Source: Cherax quadricarinatus
Lineage: Eukaryota > Arthropoda > Malacostraca > Decapoda > Parastacidae
Assembly (NCBI RefSeq): GCF_038502225.1
Contig: NC_091353.1
Span: 1,769,312-1,833,311 of the forward strand
Direction of reading: 5' to 3'
DNA: 64,000 nt
Shown: in pieces, positions 45,990-57,512 of the stretch
Numbering within the stretch: position 1 is the stretch's first letter
Layout of the letters: each line of letters opens with the position of its first letter
Position numbers and translations under genes: made by a program
The notes under the pieces: model-generated
The model's database searches: none
Told to the model about the DNA's origin: nothing
What the model saw: the letters and a program-made list of their open reading frames with translations, nothing else

Positions 45990-46820
45990 AGAGAGGTCAC
46001 GCTACCTGTCTACAGCTATTCTTGCGGGATTAGCTTCTGTAGCGTTTTAAAGTCAATGGTAAAGGCATTGAAGGAAGTGATTCTTCTTCTCAAGGAGGAA
46101 AATACTAAGCTAAAAATTAGCTTTGATAAGGTGGTTGGAGTTACCGAAGGGAAACAGGATACCAGCAGTAAGAAAACAAACTGGTAGCAATAACAAATGG
46201 GAAGTGAGTCTTTGTAAAAGAAGAAACATCATCGCTTTTCTGTTCTCCAAGACGAATGTACTTCAGTGATCAGTGACGATAAAGGTACCATCATCTCCTC
46301 TGAAAATAAAGGTAAGAATATCCATGTGGTCAGCGACTCACAAGTTAAATACATAAATTATGTCTTCTGTAATAGAGATAGGGAGGTGAGACAGAGGGTG
46401 TGTTTCCTGGGAGCCGGTGTTGGTGACATGGTAAACCGGTAATGGGAACAAGCCCATTATCTGCCTCAGTGCTGGTGGAAATGATGTTGGGAAGGGCAGG
46501 AGACAGGAGCTACTAGGTAAGTATGGGAGAGTAATAGATTTAATTAGATCTATGGGAGGGACACCTATCATTTGTACCATTTTGCCTAGAAGAGGAGTGG
46601 GCAATGAATGGATACCTAGGGCAATTGGAGTAAATTACTGGTTAAACAGGTACTGCAGAGAACTTGTAGTTCTATTCATTGATAACTGAGACAATTTCTG
46701 TCTGAAACGTGATATGTATGCAGGGGATGGTATACATCTCTCAAGGGCAGGAGTGGTAGCATTAGCCAACTCTGTCGAAGGTGCCGTTGCTGAGCTGTCT
46801 AGGACTTTAAACTAATGGAA
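45990..46820 (+). pseudogene. LINE ORF1 with SGNH-esterase-like domain, decayed
   Basis: Translation in pieces gives KNIHVVSDSQVKYINYVFCN, then REVRQRVCFLGAGVGDMVNR, a decayed SAGGNDVG region (ctcagtgctggtggaaatga at about 46468), then GTPIICTILPRRGVGNEW, IGVNYWLNRYC, and finally YAGDGIHLSRAGVVALANSV before a stop near 46813. The blocks GDS, GAG, GGND and DGxHLSxxG are those of SGNH/GDSL-type esterase domains known from ORF1 of CR1-like LINEs. Here GDS reads SDS. Several frameshifts and stops are present. Confidence 0.72.
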
Positions 46821-46971
46821 GATAGAGATGTAGGTATGTGTTTGTGTAAAACAATTAACCTTCAGCACAAATGATAAAAACAGCAAAAATTGCGAAGATA
46901 CTTTAGGCAAATGTTCAGAAGACATGATTGTTAATCATATGGTTACTAATAAAATCTAAGGAATTGATCAA

Positions 46972-47031
<60 letters not shown>

Positions 47032-47740
47032 CAGTGACTGACTAACTCTATTATGATCTGCTAAACTAGGAGCAGGAGCGATAAAAGTAAGATGGATGAG
47101 TTGAGATTAATTGAATGTTCAATCTGAAAGATAGAGAAATGCTGTATACAAGGCTATGAATTATTCCACACTGATAAAGATAACAGGAAGGGTGGTGGAA
47201 TGGCGAGGTATGTCAGAGATAATTTATACTGGTGCATTAAACAAGATATCAAAATGGAAGCGACGTACACTGAATCTATTTGACTACAGTTTCTCGAGGG
47301 ACATGAAAAATTAATCTTGGGTGTAATTTACAGGTCCTCAAACCATGATATAGATCACGGTAGACTTCTATGGGACGAAATTACTGAGGTATCATACAGA
47401 AAAGCTGTTTTAATGGAAGATTTTTAAGTTTTACTAAAGTGACTGGAGCAATTTGACAGGAAATCTTGAGTCTAACAACTTTCTAGACACGCTACTGGAA
47501 TTTTTTTGTTTTTTTAATAGTTTGTGAGAGAACCAACTAGAAGAAATAAACTGCTTGGTTCATGCCAACAAGGAATTGCTGATTAATAATCTCGTGATTT
47601 ATTGTAATATTTGGGGAAAATAATCACAAATCATAGAATTATCTTAATAACTCCAGTCATGTCAAGGTCCCTGTTTTTTGTGCAGCCAATTTTGTGAAGT
47701 TGAGGGATTGTTTGGGTTGAGTGGTTAGTGTGACCTCCCA
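46821..47740 (+). pseudogene. LINE ORF2 endonuclease (APE-type) remnant
   Basis: Readable pieces in order are GYELFHTDKDNRKGGGMARY with VRDNLYWCIK, HEKLILGVIYRSSNHD, KAVLMEDF (in place of the usual IMGDFN) and FVREPTRRNKLLG. These correspond to the N-terminal apurinic endonuclease of LINE ORF2, including the expected GVIYRPPN and GDFN positions. The catalytic DFN is broken by a stop. The RT that should follow is absent, and sequence identity fades after about 47740. A (GA)n tract lies at 46981-47024. With the ORF1 remnant just upstream, this is the 5' half of one LINE. Confidence 0.75.
46981..47024. repeat. (GA)n microsatellite
   Basis: About 22 GA dinucleotides lie inside the LINE remnant. 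Confidence 0.97.
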
Positions 47741-47784
47741 AGTGGGTCAGGTAGGTGGAGATTGTTGTCAATATCACATATTTC

Positions 47785-47990
47785 ATAGCATAGCATAGTT
47801 TTCATAGCATAAGACACATGTGCAACAGTTGGGCACCTTTACTGTTGAACCACATTGACTGCAGGTCCAGGGACTGCTTACTTCTTACTCTTCGTTTTCC
47901 ACCGTTCTTCTCTATCTTGGACTGAAGAAACCACTGCGGAAAAGATTCCACAGTAAAGATTCCTAAACACTGTCTTATTCTTCAACCTGT
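47785..47990. mobile_element. Eroded PLE-terminus repeat
   Basis: Contains agacacatgtgcaacagttg and ggcacctttactgt, then gggactgcttac, then ggactgaagaaaccactgcgg followed by ccacagtaaag. CTGAAGA, the ACC...CGG hairpin and a GAAAAG follow the order of the hammerhead-like tails, with substitutions. Confidence 0.45.
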
Positions 47991-48063
47991 CGGCTTTTCT
48001 AAATCGTTTACATCACTCCTTTAATCTATAAAATTTGACTTCTCTCTTGCTCGCCGATGTCAT

Positions 48064-48118
48064 TTTCCCTGGTCACAGACCGGGCCGGGGGGGCGTTGAC
48101 CCCCGAAACCCTCTCCAG
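48064..48118 (+). mobile_element. LINE 3' terminus
   Basis: The segment ggtcacagaccgggccgggg, gggcgttgacccccgaaac, cctctccaggta is the reverse complement of the ends of the LINE copies at 12.1 and 40.2 kb. It marks the last bases of a 3'-end-only fragment pointing right. Confidence 0.6.
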
Positions 48119-48535
48119 GTATACACCATCTGCTTCGTACTCTCCAGATATACTCCAGGTATACACCATCTGCTTCTTACTCTCCAGGTATACTCCAGGT
48201 ATACACCATCTGCTTCTTACTCTCCAGGTATACTCCAGGTATACACCATCTGCTTCTTACTCTCCAGGTATACTCCAGGTATACACCATCTGCTTCTTAC
48301 TCTCCAGGTATACTCCAGGTATACACCATCTGCTTCTTACTCTCCAGGTATACACCATCTGCTTCTTACTCTCCAGGTATACACCATCTGCTTCTTACTC
48401 TCCAGGTATACACCATCTGCTTCTTACTCTCCAGGTATACACCATCTGCTTCTTACTCTCCAGGTATACTCCAGGTATACACCATCTGCTTCTTACTCTC
48501 CAGGTATACTCCAGGTATACACCATCTGCCTCTCT
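48113..48535. repeat. 29/40-bp minisatellite seeded from a LINE terminus
   Basis: Units of 40 bp (ctccaggtatactccaggta tacaccatctgcttcttact) and a 29-bp form lacking one ctccaggtata are mixed: mostly 40-bp units at the left, a run of 29-bp units in the middle, then 40-bp units again. The array begins exactly at the LINE terminus ctctccaggta. Each unit has a pyrimidine tract followed by CAG and GTATA, which is splice-signal-like. Confidence 0.93.
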
Positions 48536-48904
48536 CACTGTAGCTATAACTAAATAATAATCTAATATTTCTGATATGTGATGGAAGAATTTAAGGATCT
48601 GTTGTAAAATATAAATTACTGTACATAGGGAGAACTTTAAATATAACTAAATGTAACTAAATGAGAAAAAGTATTTAGGTTACCCTGTAAATGTGTGGTT
48701 GATGAATATTTAATAAGGCAGTAAATTATTCAAGTTCATATGTGAATCTATGTATGAAGTCGTAAGTTTTGATATATTATTCAAGTTTTTAATTGATTCA
48801 TTAATATGACTTTTTTTCAATATAATGTAAAACCATTTGAAGTCAAAAAATTTTTAACGTATTTAGAATAAGAAAAAAATAATTTCGATAAGGAGTTTAT
48901 GAAA
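48536..48904. other. AT-rich unique stretch
   Basis: No recognised content. Confidence 0.55.
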
Positions 48905-49035
48905 TATGAAGGAGATAAGATAAGATAAGATAAGATTTCGTTCGGATTTTTAACCCCGGAGGGTTAGCCACCCAGGATAACCCAAGAAAGTCAGTGCGTC
49001 ATCGAGGACTGTCTAACTTATTTCCATTGGGGTCC
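48905..49035 (+). repeat. (GATAA)n plus dispersed repeat body
   Basis: Four to five GATAA units (about 48913-48937) run into tttaaccccggagggttagc, cacccaggataacccaag and gtgcgtcatcgaggactgtc. The GC-rich body contrasts with its AT-rich surroundings. I recall this as a common crustacean dispersed repeat with a pentanucleotide end. There is no second copy here. Confidence 0.45.
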
Positions 49036-49489
49036 TTAAGAAGATCAATATTATATTCTCATGAATGAGCTCATTTGAGATGTGATGGTGCATCTATGAC
49101 CTGACTCAAGCACAGTGACCTGGACTCTCCCAGGGGAAGAGTCCTGGGAAGGTGGAACGACCTTGACACCCTGGGGTAACGGTGTGGCACGTTGGGGGGG
49201 ACCCTGGAAAGGAATGCGCTTAGGATGTTCCTGTTTGATTCGCCGGTATAGTCCCGGCCCGGGTCTTTCTCAGGCTAAAATTGAACTTACAGGTAGAAAA
49301 CATGGGCGGGCGGGGAGCGTTCTGAGCTATACTCACCTATATACAAATGATCTCCACTTCAAAGCACACTAACTTCTATATTCCTCCTAAACAACCCATT
49401 TAACCCCAATAGACATCCCCCCCAAGCTTTGATATTAATCAACAAAGCCTCGTACCTCACTCTAGCCAACATCATCCCACCCTGGTACA

Positions 49490-49490
<1 letters not shown>
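49036..49490. other. Unique stretch, moderately GC-rich
   Basis: A plus-strand frame at 49115-49372 is open for 85 codons in GC-richer DNA, but I recognise no motif. It may be part of an element without another copy here. Confidence 0.4.

Positions 49491-49570
<80 letters not shown>
49491..49570. repeat. (ATT)n microsatellite
   Basis: About 26 ATT units. The poly-Leu frame is an artefact. Confidence 0.98.
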
Positions 49571-50770
49571 GTGAGGAAATTACCTGTATGAGGTTTACAG
49601 GGTATTACCTTAATTACTGCAGGCAAGTAATTTGGCTGAGATAAGTGGGACTTTAGTCACAGTAGGTCGCAGGACTGTTACTCCTTCGATGCCCACTGCA
49701 TCACCACTCACACAAAAATCTAGACCTGACATTAAATTAATAATTGCAATATTAAAATCAGCTACTCGGGTAAATTAAAATTGTGGACTGTAAAGAAATT
49801 TGTATTAACACTCACCACTTAATTACTGTAGATGAATCACACCACAACACCAGCTAGAGATTTAAATGCAAGGACTAATGGTACACTTCCCTGTGCATAA
49901 TGTTCCTATCCCTAATCTTCTGCCATCCACGCATAATTCTTGAGATTCCGCAAATTTCCTGTCCCAATTCTCCAGCATGGGACATTAAAACAGGTTCCTA
50001 ATTACAAATTCAACTCGAAACCCTCCAATTTGGCTCGGAAGACGCTGGATTATTAGCAGAATTTCCCACGACAACCAGTGTTCACAAATTACAAACTGGC
50101 GTCCCTTATCTGCGTCACTCCCCAGGCTATTCTGCAGCCCCCCCTTCACTCGAAATTTTTCGAAGGGTTCAAATAGCATCACATTATAATTCACAATTAT
50201 TATATTACTCATTTATATGCTCTACATTAATAAATTAAGCAAAAAAAATCCACACACGTTTATCCTCACTTCATTACTATAAATATCTCGGACTGAGGTG
50301 CGTATAGTGGAGCATTTAGAAGAAGAAAATCAGAGCGGTAATACTGTACTCAAACACGAATTATCAGTAATGAGCATCAAATCCAATGAGTTGTAAATGA
50401 TCATACTACCATCTAAGATTATTAACGTTGTTTTAAACGAAACGTATTGGGAAAGGATGTTGCCTTCCGTGAATTGTTTGCAGTTTATTGCCATTTCGTG
50501 AGTCGAAACTAGAACTTAAACAAGTTTTATGTGGCAGTGACCAAAACGTTAAGGAGCACTAGTTTGTTCCCTTACGGCGAAACTCAATAGTTAGACTTTC
50601 TTGCCCGTCCACTAGCATTTCTCACCTGTTGGGCCATCCTGGTCACTCCTTCATGGTCACGTGTCTCGCCCCGTTCATTAATTTATGACTTCGTATTCGT
50701 GAATATTTTTCTCATGCCATGCCCTGTTTTATCAACAACTGTAATCCATTACACAAAGCGTAGGCACAAT
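49571..50770. other. Unique stretch of about 1.2 kb
   Basis: AT-rich with no recognised gene, RNA or element. Frames are short and unconvincing (49985-50212 minus). Confidence 0.5.
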
Positions 50771-50850
50771 CCACGAATAACCCGCATATGGTAAACTGAA
50801 TCTTACGACTTTCTGGTTTAGCTTAGACCATTTATCATGGTCTAGGACGT
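50771..50850 (-). mobile_element. PLE terminus fragment
   Basis: On the plus strand, cacgaataacccgcatatgg, cttacgactttctggtttag and cttagaccattta are, in inverse order, the terminus motifs of the 20.9-23.5 kb PLEs (tgcgggttatt, gaaacgtcgt, ggtccaag), with several changes. Confidence 0.55.
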
Positions 50851-50887
50851 GACCAACACCCAAGACTAGACGTACTGTAGAAAACAC

Positions 50888-53262
50888 TGTTCAACACACT
50901 CCATCACCCACCTGACACCAGTAACACTGAACTATGATTGTTCAACACACTCCATCACCCACCTGACACCAGTAACACATAACTATCATTGTTCAACACA
51001 CTCCATCACCCACCTGACACCAGTAACACTGAACTATCATTGTTCAACACACTCCATCACCCCCCTGACACCAGTAACACATAACTATCATTGTTCAACA
51101 CACTCCATCACCCCCCTGACACCAGTAACACTGAACTATCATTGTTCAACACACTCCATCACCCACCTCACACCAGTAACACTGAACTATTATTGTTCAA
51201 CACACTCCATCACCCCCCTGACACCAGTAACACTGAACTATCATTGTTCAACACACTCCATCACCCCCCTGACACCAGTAACACTGAACTATCATTGTTC
51301 AACACACTCCATCACCCCCCTGACACCAGTAACACATAACTATCATTGTTCAACACACTCCATCACCCACCTCACACCAGTAACACTGAACTATTATTGT
51401 TCAACACACTCCATCACCCCCCTGACACCAGTAACACTGAACTATCATTGTTCAACACACTCCATCACCCCCCTGACACCAGTAACACATAACTATCATT
51501 GTTCAACACACTCCATCACCCACCTCACACCAGTAACACTGAACTATTATTGTTCAACACACTCCATCACCCCCCTGACACCAGTAACACTGAACTATCA
51601 TTGTTCAACACACTCCATCACCCACCTGACACCAGTAACACTGAACTATCATTGTTCAACACACTCCATCACCCCCTTGACACCAGTAACACTGAACTAT
51701 CATTGTTCAACACACTCCATCACCCCCCTGACACCAGTAACACATAACTATCATTGTTCAACACACTCCATCACCCCCCTGACACCAGTAACATTGAACA
51801 ATCATTGTTCAACACACTCCATCACCCCCCTGACACCAGTAACACATAACTATCATTGTTCAACACACTCCATCACCCACCTCACACCAGTAACATTGAA
51901 CAATCATTGTTCAACACACTCCATCACCCACCTGACACTAGTAACACTGAACTATTATTGTTCAACACACTCCATCACCCCCCTGACACCAGTAACACTG
52001 AACTATCATTGTTCAACACACTCCATCACCCACCTGACACCAGTAACACTGAACTATCATTGTTCAACACACTCCATCACCCCCTTGACACCAGTAACAC
52101 TGAACTATCATTGTTCAACACACTCCATCACCCCCCTGACACCAGTAACACTGAACTATCATTGTTCAACACACTCCATCACCCACGTGACACCAGTAAC
52201 ACTGAACTATCATTGTTCAACACACTCCATCACCCACCTGACACCAGTAACACTGAACTATCATTGTTCAACACACTCCATCACCCCCCTGACACCAGTA
52301 ACACTGAACTATCATTGTTCAACACACTCCATCACCCACCTGACACCAGTAACACATAACTATCATTGTTCAACACACTCCATCACCCCCCTGACACCAG
52401 TAACACTGAACTATCATTGTTCAACACACTCCATCACCCACCTGACACCAGTAACACATAACTATCATTGTTCAACACACTCCATCACCCCCCTGACACC
52501 AGTAACACTGAACTATCATTGTTCAACACACTCCATCACCCACCTCACACCAGTAACACTGAACTATTATTGTTCAACACACTCCATCACCCCCCTGACA
52601 CTAGTAACACTGAACTATCATTGTTCAACACACTCCATCACCCCCCTGACACTAGTAACACTGAACTATCATTGTTCAACACACTCCATCACCCCCCTGA
52701 CACCAGTAACACTGAACTATCATTGTTCAACACACTCCATCACCCACCTCACACCAGTAACACTGAACTATCATTGTTCAACACACTCCATCACCCACCT
52801 GACACTAGTAACACTGAACTATCATTGTTCAACACACTCCATCACCCACCTGACACCAGTAACACTGAACAATCATTGTTCAACACACTCCATCACCCAC
52901 CTGACACTAGTAACACTGAACTATCATTGTTCAACACACTCCATCACCCACCTGACACTAGTAACACTGAACTATCATTGTTCAACACACTCCATCACCC
53001 ACCTGACACTAGTAACACTGAACTATCATTGTTCAACACACTCCATCACCCACCTGACACTAGTAACACTGAACTATCATTGTTCAACACACTCCATCAC
53101 CCACCTGACACCAGTAACACTGAACTATCATTGTTCAACACACTCCATCACCCACCTCACACCAGTAACACTGAACTATCATTGTTCAACACACTCCATC
53201 ACCCACCTGACACCAGTAACACTGAGCTATCATTGTTCAACACACTCCATCACCCACCTCAC
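50888..53262. repeat. 51-bp satellite array (about 47 copies)
   Basis: The monomer comprises tcattgttcaacacactcca, tcacccacctgacaccagta and acactgaacta. Variable sites are cccacc/cccccc, ctgac/ctcac, acactgaac/acataac and tcatt/ttatt. The cccccttg variant at 51673 and 52081 is 408 bp apart (8 monomers). As 51 is a multiple of three and no indels intervene, one frame stays open for 559 codons (51677-53356) with a 17-residue repeat. The acataac variant puts a stop into a second frame. I do not regard it as a gene. Confidence 0.97.
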
Positions 53263-54426
53263 CATAAACATCCATACGTTAATATTGCAATACACAAGTT
53301 CAAATGAACAAAACAATGAAAACATCCATAACCTAAACCAATTGTTTCTTATCTAAGATCATTTTATTTTTCCTGTGAACACTTACAAAATATTTCGAGT
53401 ATTATTAAAAATAACTTATCAAAGCCTCTATCATATTTTTCATTTTGTTGTTTATCAACGTTGAAAGTTGATGTAGAAAGTTTAATTATACGATGTAACT
53501 TGTCAAGTAAAAAGGCTCCTTTCGCTATTTTTTATTACAAAATAATATTAATATATATATTTTGTGTTGGCAACATGTCCGGAAAGTGTCATCGTTGTAA
53601 AGGACCAGGAACAACGTTCCAAAGTTTGTACCAGACTGATGAACAATGTGTTCGATACTCTAGTCTCTCCACAATGTACTCATAACAGTCTGAGACTCAG
53701 TCTCACAGGCTTATGTCTCAGGTTTGTACTTAAAGCGTCTGATATTGTTATTGTATCTGTCTTGGACATACGACAGGTGTCGCAAGTTTTAAGAAGATTA
53801 GACTGTCACTTAAAAATAGTATCCTAAGGTCCCTTAGGCATGCACCAACAATAAAAATTTAACCATTAAAATTAAGAACATCATATCTTTGATAGTCTGG
53901 GCTGAGGCCAGCCTAGCTGACAGCTTGGTCAACCTGCCTGTTGCTGCTAGAAGCCTGCGGGCCCAACTTCTCTGGCACCTGACGTATATAACCAGGTAAT
54001 TTCCTCCCATCAACTTTCATCTTAGTTCTGGCAGGTTTTCATATGTCTATTGGTAGAGGGACGAACAGTGGTGAACAATATATGTTGACTATGGTCTCTA
54101 ATTATGTCACATATGGCACACGTATTTTTCAGATGTTTTTCTATATAAATATTATCAGGTATGTATCTGTTCAGTGTTGCAGAGAATACATCACTGAATA
54201 ATTCTGGCCCTGATATCTCAGATGCCTAAACTAAAAGTTGCCAGCCTAAGAAAATATTAAATATGCGACAACACAAGTAATATAAATACAAATTTAATAG
54301 GCTTGTTTTTTAAGGTTGTCATTACGTACCTTTTTGTTTTATTCTGATCTTTACTGTGTTTGTGTTGCTCGGTTTTACTGATCTATCTCACGACAGACCT
54401 TAATATGTAATTTATATCATCAGGAC
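53263..54426. other. Unique stretch, possible LINE 3'-end trace
   Basis: Most is AT-rich and unrecognised. Around 53895-53970, gaggccagcctagctgacag and cttggtcaacctgcctgttg with ctgctagaagcctgcgg loosely resemble the LINE 3'-end region, which is a weak match. Two overlapping small frames at 53461-53827 have no motif. Confidence 0.4.
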
Positions 54427-55549
54427 AGTCTGTCACCTTATTGTTGTCTACAGTCTGTCACCTTATTGTTGTCTGCAGTCTGTCACCTTATTGCTGTCTA
54501 CAGTCTGTCACCTTATTGTTGTCTACAGTCTGTCACCTTATTGTTGTCTACAGTCTGTCACCTTATTGTTGTCTACAGTCTGTCACCTTATTGTTGTCTA
54601 CAGTCTGTCACCTTATTGTTGTCTACAGTCTGTCACCTTATTGTTGTCTGCAGTCTGTCACCTTATTGCTGTCTACAGTCTGTCACCTTATTTTTGTCTA
54701 CAGTCTGTCACCTTATTGTTGTCTACAGTCTGTCACCTTATTGTTGTCTACAGTCTGTCACCTTATTGTTGTCTACAGTCTGTCACCTTATTGTTGTCTG
54801 CAGTCTGTCACCTTATTGCTGTCTACAGTCTGTCACCTTATTGTTGTCTACAGTCTGTCACCTTATTGTTGTCTACAGTCTGTCACCTTATTGTTGTCTA
54901 CAGTCTGTCACCTTATTGTTGTCTACAGTCTGTCACCTTATTGTTGTCTACAGTCTGTCACCTTATTGTTGTCTGCAGTCTGTCACCTTATTGCTGTCTA
55001 CAGTCTGTCACCTTATTTTTGTCTACAGTCTGTCACCTTATTGTTGTCTACAGTCTGTCACCTTTTTTTGTGTACAATTTGTCACCTTATTGTTGTCTAC
55101 AGTCTGTCACCTTATTGTTGTCTACAGTCTGTCACCTTATTGTTGTCTACAGTCTGTCACCTTAATGTTGTCTACAGTTTGTCACCTTATTGTTGTCTAC
55201 AGTCTGTCACCTTTTTTTGTGTACAATTTGTCACCTTATTGTTGTCTACAGTCTGTCACCTTATTGTTGTCTACAGTCTGTCACCTTATTGTTGTCTACA
55301 GTCTGTCACCTTAATGTTGTCTACAGTTTGTCACCTTATTGTTGTCTACAGTCTGTCACCTTAATGTTGTCTACAGTTTGTCACCTTATTGTTGTCTACA
55401 GTCTGTCACCTTATTGTTGTCTACAGTCTGTTACCTTAATGTTGTCTACAGTTTGTCACCTTACTGTTGTCTACAGTCTGTCACCTTTTTGTTGTCTACA
55501 GTCTGTCACCTTATTGTTGTCTAGATCCTGTCACCTTAATGTTGTCTAA
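54427..55549. repeat. 25-bp satellite array (about 45 copies)
   Basis: The unit is cagtctgtcaccttattgtt plus gtcta. The variants gtctgcagtc (54471, 54646, 54796, 54971) and cctttttttgtgtacaattt (55061, 55210) recur at spacings near multiples of 25, so blocks of 6-7 units were duplicated. All three forward frames are open because of the period. Confidence 0.97.
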
Positions 55550-55576
55550 CCATCACATACGCACTCACACATTACG

Positions 55577-57480
55577 ATACCTTACCTTACTCTCACCTTA
55601 CCTTACTCTCACCTTACCTTACTCTCACCTTACCTTACTCTGACTTTACCTTACTCTCACCTTACCTTACTCTCACCTTACCTTACTCTCACCTTACCTT
55701 ACTCTCACCTTACCTTACTCTGACTTTACCTTACTCTCACCTTACCTTACTCTCACCTTACCTTACTCTCACCTTACCTTACTCTCACCTTACCTTACTC
55801 TCACATTACCTTACTCTCACCTTACCTTACTCTCACCTTACCTTACTCTCACCTTACCTTACTCTCACCTTACCTTACTCTCACCTTACCTTACTCTGAC
55901 TTTACCTTACTCTCACATTACCTTACTCTCACATTACCTAACTCTCACATTACCTTACACTCACCTTACCTTACTCTCACCTTACCTTACTTTCACCTTA
56001 CCTTACTCTCACTTTACTTTACTCTCACCTTACCATACTCTCACCTTACCTTAATCTCACCTTACCTTACTCTCACCTTACCTTACTCTCACCTTACCTT
56101 ACTCTCACTTTACCTTACTCTCACATTACCTTACTCTCACATTACCTTACTCTCACCTTACCTTACTCTTACCTTACCTTACTCTGGCTTTACCTTACTC
56201 TCACATTACCTAATCCTCACATTACCTTACTTTCACCTTACCTTACTCTCACCTTACCTTACTTTCACCTTACCTTACTCTCACCTTACTTTACTCTCAC
56301 CTTACCATACTCTCACCTTACCTTACTCTCACCTTACCTTACTCTCACTTTACCTTACTCTCACATTACCTTACTCTCACATTACCTTACTCTCACCTTA
56401 CTTTACTCTCACCTTGCCTTACTCTCACCTTACCTTACTCTCACCTTACCTTACTCTCACCTTACCTTACTCTCACATTACCTTATTCTCACCTTACCTT
56501 ACTCTCACCTTACCTTACTCTCACATTACCTTACTCTCACATTACCTTACTCTCACCTTACCTTACTCTCACATTACCTTGCTCTCATCTTACCTTACCT
56601 TACCTTACTCTCACCTTACCTTACTCTCACCTTACCTTACTCTCACATTACCTTATTCTCACCTTACCTTACTCTCACCTTACCTTACTCTCACATTACC
56701 TTACTCTCACCTTACCTTACTCTCACCTTACCTTACCTTACCTTACCTCACCTTACGTTAGGTTACCCCTTACCTTACCTTACTCTCACCTTACCTTAAC
56801 TTACCTTACTCTCACCTTACCTTACTCTCACCTTGCCTTAACTTACCTTACTCTCACCATACCTTAACTTACTCTCAACTTACCTTACCTTACTCTCACC
56901 TTACCTTACCTTACTCTCACCGTACCTTAACTTACTCTCAACTTACCTTACCTTACTCTCACCTTACCTTACCTTACTCTCACCTTACTTTACCTTACTC
57001 TCACCTTACCTTACCTTACCTTACTCTCACCTTACCTTATCTTACCTTATCTTACCTTATCTTCCTCTCACCCTACCTTACCTTATCTTACTCTCACTTT
57101 ACCTTACGTTACTCTCACTTTACCTTACTCTCACCTCACCTTACCTTACTGTCACCTTACCATACTCTCACCCCAGCTTGCCTTACTTCACTTTCACCTT
57201 ACCTTACTCTCGCCTTACCTTACTCTCACCTTACCTTACCTTGCTCTCACTTTACTTTACCTTACTCTCATCTTACTTTACCTTACCTTACTCTCACCTT
57301 ACCTTACCTTACTTTCATTTTACCTTACCTTACTCTCACCTTACCTTACCTTACTCTCACCTTACTTTACCTTACTCTCACCTCACCTTACCTTACTGTC
57401 ACCTTACCTTACTCCCACCTCAACTTACCTTGCCTTACCCTCACCTTACCTTATCTTACCTTACTCTCACCTTACCTTCA
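55577..57480. repeat. 16-bp array of accttaccttactctc with 5-bp additions
   Basis: From 55577 to about 56700 the unit is mostly 16 bp. Further right extra CCTTA or ACTTA pentamers are inserted, giving 21-bp and longer units and greater disorder. Variants attacc and gactttacc recur in blocks. Confidence 0.95.
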
Positions 57481-57512
57481 AAAAAGATATTAAAATAGGT
57501 TATTATATTCAT

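Noticed and set aside
49115..49372. 85-codon frame in GC-richer DNA as a small gene
   Set aside because: No recognisable domain, no splice or promoter signals, and a composition compatible with an unidentified repeat. Not enough to call a gene.
51677..53356. 559-residue frame with a 17-residue repeat as a secreted or structural protein
   Set aside because: It is a by-product of the 51-bp period. A second frame of the same strand is also open for long stretches, and the termini are repeat variants rather than real start and stop contexts.
55577..57480. Telomeric or subtelomeric repeat (CCTTA-rich array)
   Set aside because: The arthropod telomere unit is TTAGG/CCTAA. Here the pentamer is CCTTA in a 16-bp unit with CTCTC, which is a different sequence.
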